Source: JAABVY01 sp964627935
GTDB taxonomy: Bacteria > Zixibacteria > MSB-5A5 > JAABVY01
Length of the DNA: 64,000 bases
Assembly (NCBI GenBank): GCA_964627935.1
Contig: CAZVLB010000015.1
Location: 44,115-108,114 of the forward strand
Reading direction: 5' to 3'
This document shows, in pieces, positions 8,657-17,100 of this stretch. A model generated the notes under the pieces. It saw nothing but the letters and a program-made list of their open reading frames with translations, made no database searches and was not told where the DNA came from. A program made the translations under genes and the position numbers. The number at the start of each line of letters is the position of its first letter. Within the stretch, counting starts at the first letter, position 1.

Positions 8657-9553
8657 TTATACAAGCGCTAAGAGGAAGGAGTTCTCCCTGGTTTCCATAG
8701 AATCGGAGCGTGATGCCATCACATAGGGCACCTGGCCGCCGACTACAATTGCACCCGAGGGGGCCTGCACGAAACGGGTGAAGGCCTTATGCATGCCGTA
8801 TGCGGTTTCGATATTGGGTGCAATCAGCACATTGGCATTGCCGGCCACCTCGCCGGTTACACCTTTGCTTTTGGCCGCAAGCTCAATTACCGCGCAGTCC
8901 ATCGATAATGGCCCGTCCACTAAACATCCCTTGAGCTGTCCACGGTCGCTCATTTTGGCAATTGCCGCCGCTTCAATCGTATGCGGCATAACCGGATACA
9001 CAGTCTCAACAGCCGCCAGCAGGGCCGCTTTGGGATTTTGATCGCCCAGTTTATGCGCAAAACCGACAGCGTTATTGACCAGTGCTATTTTCAGATTGAG
9101 GTCCGGAGTTGGGTTTACTATCGGATCGGTGACAATCAGCATCCGGTCAATATCCTTGACATAATGGCACGACAGCCCGGAAACGACCGCCCGGCCGATC
9201 CGAAAGCCTGTGTTGTGGCCAAACAGCGCCTTGAGCGAATCCTTAATCCAGACAGATCCGCGAACTATGATATCAACTGCATCCCTGGCCAGTTGATTTT
9301 TTATCTGTTCCGCGCCCTCATCAGGAGTCAGCGCCGAAAGAAGCTTATATTTTGATATATCCACACCTGCCTGCTCAGCAGATTTTTTAACAGCTTTTTC
9401 TTCGCCCAGCAGAATCATTTCGATTTTGCCATCGCTGTGATATTTGTCCAGTATTTTCAGCCAGTCGGCATTGTCGGCGCCCCACAGGAGCACATTACGT
9501 TTTCCTTCCAGAGCGGCGGCATGTTCCCTGATCTGTTCGAATGTCTTAAGCAT
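8657..9553 (-). CDS. Phosphate acyltransferase, PTA/PTB family (second copy)
   Basis: 298 residues, the usual size for phosphate butyryltransferases, which exchange CoA for phosphate on short acyl-CoA. The C-terminal signature is present: DGPLSMDCA, GNANVLIAPNIET and a final SRSDSMETREN. The start at 9553 has an AAGGAGG a few bases upstream and overlaps the preceding gene by 8 nt. A longer frame reading into that gene is rejected. It is clearly diverged from its neighbour at 9546-10490, so the two may prefer different acyl groups or form a mixed oligomer. Confidence 0.85.
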   Translation of the reverse strand: MLKTFEQIREHAAALEGKRNVLLWGADNADWLKILDKYHSDGKIEMILLGEEKAVKKSAEQAGVDISKYKLLSALTPDEGAEQIKNQLARDAVDIIVRGSVWIKDSLKALFGHNTGFRIGRAVVSGLSCHYVKDIDRMLIVTDPIVNPTPDLNLKIALVNNAVGFAHKLGDQNPKAALLAAVETVYPVMPHTIEAAAIAKMSDRGQLKGCLVDGPLSMDCAVIELAAKSKGVTGEVAGNANVLIAPNIETAYGMHKAFTRFVQAPSGAIVVGGQVPYVMASRSDSMETRENSFLLALV

Positions 9554-10490
9554 TGGCACCTCCTTCGCTCTGCAGGTTATGGGCCACAAGACAGGCAATC
9601 GATAATGATGCCAGCCTGTTTTGCGCGCTGTCGGTGCGTGAAACAAGCGAGACGGGGACTTTGGCGCCCACAATCACTCCGGCGAAAATGGCTTTGATAA
9701 AAAGGATCATAACCTTGCTGGTAATATTACATTCCTCAATAGAATCAACCACAAAAATATCCGCATCACCCGCTACAGGATTATCTATGCCGCGGATTTC
9801 GGCCACTTTTTTATCCGTAGCAGCGTCAAATGTCAGCGGTCCAAACAGTTCACAGCCGGGAATTTTTCCAGCCTTGTAGTAATCCATAATACGGCGATTT
9901 AATATCGTCGACGGAAAATTATCATCGACATAGTCAATTGCGCCCGACAGGGCCACCTTAGGCTTTTTAAATCCAAGCGCATTGAAAATCATCGTGCTGT
10001 TTTCGATTAACTGAAGCTTGGTTTCGAAATCCGGTTTTACTACCATACCGCCATCAGTGATACCGATCATCTTGTGATATCCGGGAATATCCAGTACGGC
10101 AGTATGCGACAATGTATTCTTGCTGCGCAGTTTGAAATCGCGCGAGAGGACAGTTTTAAGCAGGGCAGAGGTCGACACAAAGCCTTTCATGATAACATCG
10201 GATTTGCCCTCATCTGCGCTTTTGACCGCTTCATAAGCGGCCCGCATCGGATCGGCGTTGTTGACAATCTCGATCTCCGCAAGATCGATATTATGTTCTT
10301 CGGACAATTGCCCGATTTTATCCCTGTCGCCATAAAGAGTGGTCGTGCAGATGCCCTTTTTAACCGCGTCGCTAACCGCCTCGAGAACAGCCACATCAGA
10401 GGCGGCCGCCACAGCCACGTGTTTAGGCTTCTGTTTTGAGGACAATTCCTGCGCCGCGGAAATTATACCCTCACCGGAATGAATCTCCAT
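9546..10490 (-). CDS. ptb: Phosphate butyryltransferase-like acyltransferase (first copy)
   Basis: 314 residues of the PTA/PTB family. It converts an acyl-CoA plus phosphate into acyl-phosphate and CoA. Family landmarks are GFVSTSALLKTVL, SHTAVLDIPGYHKMIGITDGGM, the active region FGPLTFDAATDKKVAEIRG and the terminal VSRTDSAQNRLASLSIA. Its start overlaps the last base of buk, and its end overlaps the second acyltransferase by 8 nt. Together with the kinase it should make ATP from acyl-CoA produced by the upstream indolepyruvate-type oxidoreductase. Confidence 0.88.
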   Translation of the reverse strand: MEIHSGEGIISAAQELSSKQKPKHVAVAAASDVAVLEAVSDAVKKGICTTTLYGDRDKIGQLSEEHNIDLAEIEIVNNADPMRAAYEAVKSADEGKSDVIMKGFVSTSALLKTVLSRDFKLRSKNTLSHTAVLDIPGYHKMIGITDGGMVVKPDFETKLQLIENSTMIFNALGFKKPKVALSGAIDYVDDNFPSTILNRRIMDYYKAGKIPGCELFGPLTFDAATDKKVAEIRGIDNPVAGDADIFVVDSIEECNITSKVMILFIKAIFAGVIVGAKVPVSLVSRTDSAQNRLASLSIACLVAHNLQSEGGANA

Positions 10491-11563
10491 TATCTATACT
10501 CCAATACCTGTTCCTTGTTATCGATTACCCGGAATGCTCCCTCGGCCAGGGCTTTCATCTCCAGCTCGCCGGGGCACTCGAATACCCGTCCATGATTTCC
10601 CACATGCTCTTCAATCTTGTCGAGCAGTTTGCGTGAATTAGCCATGCCTCCGGTCAGGATGATACCATCCAGCTTGCCCTTGAGCACCGCGCTCATGGCT
10701 CCGATTTCTTTGGCGATCTGCATCGCCATGGCATTGAATATCAACTCAGCCTGTTCATCACCGCCCTTGATCATCTCTATAACTTTGGGCAGGTCGGATG
10801 TTCCCAGGTAGGCCAGAAGCCCGCTTTTCTTTGAAAACAGGTTCTCGATTTCTTTCTGCGTGTATTCTCCTAAGAAACACATTTGGACCACACCGCCGAT
10901 CGGCAATGCTCCCGCCCGGTCGGGTGAAAACGGCCCCATACCCAGCAGGGCATCGTTGACATCGATAATCCTGCCGCCGCGCAGTGCACATACTGAGATA
11001 CCCCCGCCCATATGGCATACCACGAAATTAAGTTCCTCCAGGGGCTTGCCGAGTTCCGATGCGATCCTGCGTGCGTTGGCCTTTATATTCAGGGCATGCG
11101 ATCGGCATTTGCGGACTATCTGCGGCACTCCGGAAATTCGTGACTCGGGGATGAATTCATCTGTTGTGATCGGATCGGTGATATAGGCCTTAACGCCGTA
11201 TTCCTCTGCCAGCTCACTGGATATAATCGCGCCCAGGTTGGAAGCATGATTGGAGTATTTGCATTCCCGCAAATCCTCAAGCAGCGCCTGATCGACATTA
11301 TATGTTCCGCCTACCAATGGCTTCAATGGCGCGCCGCGTCCGGCAATCGCCACGATATTATATTGGTCCACATTTTGATTCTTGAAACATTCCCGGATGG
11401 CCTTGAGGCGAAGCTCGAACTGCTCCGTGACCTTGTCGAATTTGGCAAGTTCTTCCGGCTCATGGCGCACATTTTCATCGTAAAGCGATCCCTCGCGGTC
11501 ATAGATAGCGACCTTGGTAGAGGTTGATCCGGGATTGATTACCAGGACAACTTCCTTACTCAT
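10490..11563 (-). CDS. buk: Butyrate kinase or related branched/aryl-acid kinase
   Basis: 357 residues, matching the approximately 355 of butyrate kinases. It belongs to the acetate kinase branch of the ASKHA fold: phosphate loop NPGSTSTKVA at the N-terminus, CHMGGGISVCALRGGRIIDV in the middle and GIILTGGMANS near the C-terminus. It transfers phosphate from acyl-phosphate to ADP. The neighbours iorAB upstream and two ptb genes downstream suggest the acid may be arylacetate, isobutyrate or isovalerate rather than butyrate. That is inference from context. Confidence 0.92.
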   Translation of the reverse strand: MSKEVVLVINPGSTSTKVAIYDREGSLYDENVRHEPEELAKFDKVTEQFELRLKAIRECFKNQNVDQYNIVAIAGRGAPLKPLVGGTYNVDQALLEDLRECKYSNHASNLGAIISSELAEEYGVKAYITDPITTDEFIPESRISGVPQIVRKCRSHALNIKANARRIASELGKPLEELNFVVCHMGGGISVCALRGGRIIDVNDALLGMGPFSPDRAGALPIGGVVQMCFLGEYTQKEIENLFSKKSGLLAYLGTSDLPKVIEMIKGGDEQAELIFNAMAMQIAKEIGAMSAVLKGKLDGIILTGGMANSRKLLDKIEEHVGNHGRVFECPGELEMKALAEGAFRVIDNKEQVLEYR

Positions 11564-11565
11564 AT

Positions 11566-12168
11566 TTACTTCCCAGCGGGTACGGGTTCAAAACTGTATT
11601 GACGGCCCTTTTGGAAGGCCTCGAGATTATGATCCACATACTTTTTCGGCACACGTTTTTTGATCACATCGATCCAGATCTCTTCGGGAATATCCATTGA
11701 AATCGACAGCGCTCCCAGTAGAATCGTGTTGACCAGACGTACATTGCCGAGATCATGCGCAATTTTATCCGCGTCCAGTATTTTTGCCTCCGGAAGCTTT
11801 TCGCGAATCTTTCCGGCCGGATCGTCAGGATACTCAAAATCACCGATTGTCGTGATCGGCGGCACCATGCGGGTCAGGGAACTGATCAGGGTTCCGCCCG
11901 GCTTGAGCCAGTCCAGGGCACGCAGTCCCTCGGCGATTTCAAACGCCATCAGGAAATCGACATCGCCGTGATCTATCAGAGGTGAATGCACCTTTTCGGC
12001 AATACGCACATGCGAGGTCACCACGCCGCCACGTTGCGACATGCCATGCACCTCGCTCTTTTTAACATCCATTCCATGACGCATGGCCACATTGGATAAA
12101 ATCTCCGAGGCCAGCAGGACTCCCTGTCCGCCCACACCAACTATCAGAATATTAGTTACTTCACCCAT
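11566..12168 (-). CDS. iorB: Indolepyruvate:ferredoxin oxidoreductase beta subunit
   Basis: 200 residues, the gamma-domain partner of IorA. The N-terminal VGVGGQGVLLASEILS and the following SEVHGMSQRGGVV are the diagnostic motifs of the POR/KGOR gamma-type subunit. The complex oxidatively decarboxylates aryl 2-oxoacids to acyl-CoA and reduces ferredoxin. It overlaps iorA by 13 nt and is 2 nt from buk, so translation of all three is probably coupled. Confidence 0.93.
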   Translation of the reverse strand: MGEVTNILIVGVGGQGVLLASEILSNVAMRHGMDVKKSEVHGMSQRGGVVTSHVRIAEKVHSPLIDHGDVDFLMAFEIAEGLRALDWLKPGGTLISSLTRMVPPITTIGDFEYPDDPAGKIREKLPEAKILDADKIAHDLGNVRLVNTILLGALSISMDIPEEIWIDVIKKRVPKKYVDHNLEAFQKGRQYSFEPVPAGK

Positions 12169-13958
12169 GTTCGCGCTCCTTTTGCGGCGGGACTATCCGC
12201 CCTGACTATGCAATCCTTGGGACATACCTGCGCACAGATTGTGCAGCCGGTACAAAGGTCCTGGTCGATTATTGCCTTGCGATGGCCCTTCTCGGTTTTT
12301 TCATCCGAGGCATAAATTGCCGGGCAGCCAATTCGGTAGCAAAGCTTGCATCCATTGCATTCATCCAGCAGAACAGTATATGGATCCTCTTTGATCTTGT
12401 GCGGCATCAGTACGCAGGGACGGCTGGTGATTACCACGGAGGGACCATCAAATTCCAGCGCGCTCTTGAGCACTTTCCTGGAGGCATCCAGATCATAGGC
12501 ATCGACCTCATGAATATCGGTCACACCCAAAGCCCGGCACAATTTGACAAAATCGACCTGGTAGGTCTCCTCGCCCATCAGCGTCTGGCCTGTGCCCGGA
12601 TGATGCTGGCCGCCGGTCATGGCCGTGATCCTGTTATCCAGAATCAGCACAACGATATTGGCTTTATTGTAAACCGCATCCAGAAGACCCGTGATGCCCG
12701 AATGCAGGAATGTTGAGTCTCCGATAGCAGCCACCACGCCCTTGGTCTCTTTACCGACCTGCGCCATCCCGATAGCATTACCCACCGAGGCGCCCATACA
12801 GACGCAGGTGTCCATCACTTCCATCGGTTTCAACGCCGCCAGCGTGTAACATCCGATATCGCCCGTGACAGGAACTTTCATCTTTTTCAGCGCCGAGAAA
12901 ATTCCGCGATGGGGACATCCCGGGCAGAGCACCGGCGGACGGGGAAAAAGCTGTTCGGCGGGGATGGTAGTCTTGACCTTTTCTTTCAGGACCCCGGCCT
13001 TGACAAATCCCTTATGAACCTCGCCGGGAGAGAGTTCGCCGTAATTGGTAAAATATTCTTTGCCGTCGCAGGCAATGCCCATGGCCCTGATCTGCTCTTC
13101 CAGGAACGGTTCCAGCTCCTCGACCACAAACAGCCGTTCAACCGAATCGGCAAACTCGCGAATCTTCTTTTCCGGCAGGGGATAGCTCATGCCCAGCTTG
13201 AAGTAGGAGGCATCCGGCATAATTTCTTTGGCATACTCATATGAGATACCGCTGGTGATTATGCCGATCTTCTTATCGCCCTCCTCGATGATATTCAACG
13301 GGGTCGTCTCGGCAAAGGCTTTGAGCTTTTCCAGACGTTCCAGCACGACTTTCCTGCGCATACGGGCATGCCCCGGGACCATCACGTATTTGGGAATGTC
13401 TTTCTCGAACCCGGAGGGTTCATGCTCCACACGCTCGCCCATCTCGACCACACCCTTGGAATGTGAGATGCGTGTGACCACCCTGAACAGCACCGGTGTA
13501 TCGAATTTTTCTGAAATATCATAGGCCTCGATCAGAAGATCCCTGGCCTCCTGCGAATTGGCCGGTTCCAGCATCGGGATGATTCCAAATTTGGCATAAT
13601 AGCGGTTATCCTGCTCATTCTGCGAGGAATGCATGCTGGGATCATCGGCCGAAACCACCACGAATCCGCCTTTGACACCGGTGTAGGCGAATGTCATAAA
13701 CGGATCGGCGGCGACATTCAAGCCGACATGTTTCATACATACTAGTGCCCGCGCACCGGCGTATGATCCGCCGATTGCCACCTCGAAAGCCACCTTCTCA
13801 TTGGGCGACCATTCGGCATATATATCCTCTTTGACCAGCATCGCGATTGTCTCGAGGATTTCAGTTGAGGGCGTACCGGGGTAGGCTGTGGCGATTTTCA
13901 CGCCCGCTTCCCAGGCCCCCCTGGCGATCGCCTCATTTCCCGAAAGAAGCATTCTCAT
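12156..13958 (-). CDS. iorA: Indolepyruvate:ferredoxin oxidoreductase alpha subunit
   Basis: 600 residues with the standard domain order. An N-terminal pyrimidine-like domain (ATAYPGTPSTEILE) is followed by a TPP-binding domain near residues 350-500 (GDIGCYTLAALKP, GDSTFLHSGITGLLDAVYN) and two C-terminal [4Fe-4S] ferredoxin motifs, CNGCKLCYRIGCPA and CTGCTICAQVCPKDC. It decarboxylates aryl pyruvates derived from Phe, Tyr and Trp to aryl-acetyl-CoA. A near-consensus sigma-70 promoter lies just upstream (14007-14035). It is the first gene of a six-gene run. Confidence 0.95.
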   Translation of the reverse strand: MRMLLSGNEAIARGAWEAGVKIATAYPGTPSTEILETIAMLVKEDIYAEWSPNEKVAFEVAIGGSYAGARALVCMKHVGLNVAADPFMTFAYTGVKGGFVVVSADDPSMHSSQNEQDNRYYAKFGIIPMLEPANSQEARDLLIEAYDISEKFDTPVLFRVVTRISHSKGVVEMGERVEHEPSGFEKDIPKYVMVPGHARMRRKVVLERLEKLKAFAETTPLNIIEEGDKKIGIITSGISYEYAKEIMPDASYFKLGMSYPLPEKKIREFADSVERLFVVEELEPFLEEQIRAMGIACDGKEYFTNYGELSPGEVHKGFVKAGVLKEKVKTTIPAEQLFPRPPVLCPGCPHRGIFSALKKMKVPVTGDIGCYTLAALKPMEVMDTCVCMGASVGNAIGMAQVGKETKGVVAAIGDSTFLHSGITGLLDAVYNKANIVVLILDNRITAMTGGQHHPGTGQTLMGEETYQVDFVKLCRALGVTDIHEVDAYDLDASRKVLKSALEFDGPSVVITSRPCVLMPHKIKEDPYTVLLDECNGCKLCYRIGCPAIYASDEKTEKGHRKAIIDQDLCTGCTICAQVCPKDCIVRADSPAAKGARTWVK

Positions 13959-14006
13959 AATTGACCTCTATGCTTTTGTAATATATTACTTTCCAAAGTA
14001 TTGCGA

Positions 14007-14035
14007 ATTATAATAAAAATACGAATCCACGTCAA
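14007..14035 (-). promoter_or_regulatory. Sigma-70 type promoter of the ior-buk-ptb operon
   Basis: Read on the minus strand: TTGACG (14030-14035), a 17-bp spacer and TATAAT (14007-14012). The predicted start is near 14000, giving a 5' leader of about 40 nt before iorA. It is one of the best promoter matches in the window. Confidence 0.75.
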
Positions 14036-14072
14036 CTTGCTACGGGAATAATTTCACAAAGTGGATAATACA

Positions 14073-14106
14073 AAAACCCGCTTGGCCGAAGCCGAACGGG
14101 TTTTTT
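14073..14106 (-). terminator. Terminator after the C25 peptidase gene
   Basis: On the minus strand the stem AAAACCCG ... CGGGTTTT encloses a TTCGGC-rich loop and ends in a T-run, 28 bp after the peptidase stop. It also shields the ior promoter from read-through. Confidence 0.75.
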
Positions 14107-14133
14107 ATTTAGGGGATCAGGTGTACTGATTTA

Positions 14134-17100
14134 TTAACAGTCAGGTACGCCGTCATTGTTGGGATCGCAAGGCGCGAATCCGCCGACAAAAACATTGTTT
14201 ATAATGCTGACACCATCACTTACATTAACCTCGCCATCGCAGTTGACATCAGCCGCTTCCATCGGATCGGGCGGGGTGCCGTTGACAAAGACGTAATTGA
14301 TGATATAAACAGCATCACTGACATTGATCTCATCATCGCCATTGGAATCACCGCAGGTGTATGTCTGCATACCGCTCAACTCAAGCTGAGCCATGATCAA
14401 TGCTTCCAGGTTGGCCGGATCATTACAGCTCAGGTTGATATCGGCATTATATGTGCCCGGCAACAGATCAAGCTCTGTCGTAATCAGGCAATCGATAGTA
14501 TCCGCCTCGCCCGGGGCGATATAGCCGCTCAGCGGATCGAGATGCATCCACTCGTATGGCTTGGAGAACTGTATGGCAAGGTTGTCCTTGAGATAGGCCG
14601 CATGATAGACCACCTCAAGACCGTCATTGCCGGCTTCGTTCTCTATTCCAACCGCGCAGCCGTAGGAATCGAAGTTGTCGGCGATATCCAGGTACTGGAA
14701 CTTGATATTACCCTTGTCGTCAAGAATAATCTCGGCCGTGACAACATCACCAGGATCGGCGCGATACTCGGGATAATCAACAAACATGATTACCAGTTCC
14801 TCGCCATCGGAATGATAGTAAACATGCGCATCAGGATTGTCCGCATCGGTCGGATCGAGATCGTTCCACAGCCATGCCAGAATATTGTTGGGCGCATAGC
14901 TGTTCGGTAACGGTGTTTCATTACGTGATGACATGCTGGCCGCCGAGAAACCGACTATACCGTTTGAGCCGATATAGAACTGATTATAGGTCTGGCCATA
15001 ATATGGGAAGTCGAAACCGATATCAAACGGCCCGATAGCGTTGTCATCCTCAAGCTGAGATACAACATCGGTGCCAACTGCCGAAATATCGATCCAGTTG
15101 AAGACCGGGCCTCCGGCTTCATCGGAATCCATCCAGTAATAACCGTAATTATCGGGGCCGCCGGCATTGAACTTAACATCCTGACCCTTCAGCACAGGAG
15201 TCTCTTCCTTGCCCAGGTCAGTCTGATAGAATTCGTTGCTGTATTCACGATTGGCAGGCTCTACCTGGCCACTCTGTGAAAGCGCGGCAAAGACTGAGCT
15301 CATCATATGATACTGGATGCTCAGATCGTAATACATGCCGCCCTGGCCGGTATTCTCGATCACGAACTGATCGGTCAGGGTGTCGCCCTGTAGCGCGGAA
15401 TGAGCCATCATGGATGGCAGTGTGCCCAGTTCGGGGGCATAGTCGATAATGATATTATCAACAAACCAGTCATCGTCATTTGCACCGGAACCGGCTGTTC
15501 TCAGGCGAAGCTGGAATCCGCTGTGCAACGCGTCGGCCGGAGCCTCGACATTAACATACTCGAACTGCTCCATGACAGGATCGGCGCCTGCGTATGTTGC
15601 CAGGTTGGCCCACAGGCCCATGTTGTTTTTGTATTCGATCCAGAGATTGTCATTCTCTTCCGGAGCGTCACCGCCGCCTCCACGCTGATAGTAGTAGGAG
15701 ATACGCACGCCGCTCTGGCCGGAAAGGTCGATCATTCCGGTTGTGACTGTATCTGTTCCGCCGTCGAGATTCAGCGCATATGGCTCAGTGGGCGGTTCCA
15801 GGCAGTCATCGTTGATTGTCGCACCGGCATTGTAGAACCACTGCTGCATGTCCATGTTGGATGTCACAAACTGATCATCCCACGGAATCGCGGCGGGCAA
15901 TCCGGCTGAATAGGTTATCAGTGTCGCGGAATCCTTGGCCAATGCATCGCCCTGCGAGGTAACGATTACCAGGTTGGTATCGCAGTCATGCATGGCAATG
16001 GTGTCCGGGATATTGACCCAAGCCTGGATAATCGTGGAATCGAGCGATCCCACCTGGCCCGTGCTGGTGATTTCATTCTGTCCCAGTTCATCATAGAACA
16101 CGACATCCCAGTCACCTTCTGAACCCAGGCTGAAATTATCCATAAAGGCGCCACGGTTGCGTACGATTATCGGGTAGACCGCATAATCGCCGGCCGGGCC
16201 GTACTGGCTCATTTCTTCAGGGCTGACACGGACCTTGTATTCGTTGCCGTTATAATAGCCCTTGAGCTCGATATCATCAATATTCCATCCGCAATAGGTA
16301 ACCGAACCATCCGTCGGCCCGATACCCCAGCGCATCTGGAAATTCATGTTTTCATCAGCGTAAATTGAGAGATCATAGAAGCTCTCGGTCCAGCTGCTTT
16401 CATCTACGGATCCGCTGTTTTCGAACAAACGTACCCATTCTGTGCCGTTGTAGACTTCGAAGATAGCATGGTCATAATTGCTGGATTCAACGCCCAGCCA
16501 GTGATAGTATTTCATCTGGATGCCGCTGTAATCCTCGCAGTCGATAATCGGTGAATAGACCCAGTAGGTGCTCGACAGGCCGCTGTTATAATCGCCGCCG
16601 CTGCCGCCGTTCAGGTCATTTCCGAGAACCATATTGTCGGCTGTGGGAGTATGATCATTGGCCGGGTCGCCGACACCGCTGCCGCCGTCACCGCCCTGGC
16701 ATGATCCGATTGTCCATTCGCCCGAACCGCCCAGACCTGTCCAGCCCTGATCGGTGGCGAAATCATCCCAGTGAAAGACAATTCTGTCGCCGACCGTGAA
16801 GTCGAAATACAATGTCTCGGCATATCCGCCGTAGGCGCTCAGGTCGAGCTGGAACTGCATGGCATAACCCATCGGGCAGCTGGCATCGGCTTCCACGATA
16901 AATACATCGCTGGTATTGTCGCCGCTCATACCGGAGGCAATTGTGCCGTACTGGGCCGAATTGTCGCTGACAGTAACGAACATGTCAGTTTCGCTCAACA
17001 GCGCCGAGAGGTTTTCGGCATCGCCCGAACCGCTGTTGTCCAGCGTAATCACAAGCTGTGCCGTCTCACCCGGATCGAGTATGCCATTGCCGTTGCCGCT

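Noticed and set aside
9554..9673. N-terminal extension of the second phosphate acyltransferase
   Set aside because: It runs through the 3' end of the first acyltransferase gene. The ATG at 9553 has a strong AAGGAGG and begins the family domain.
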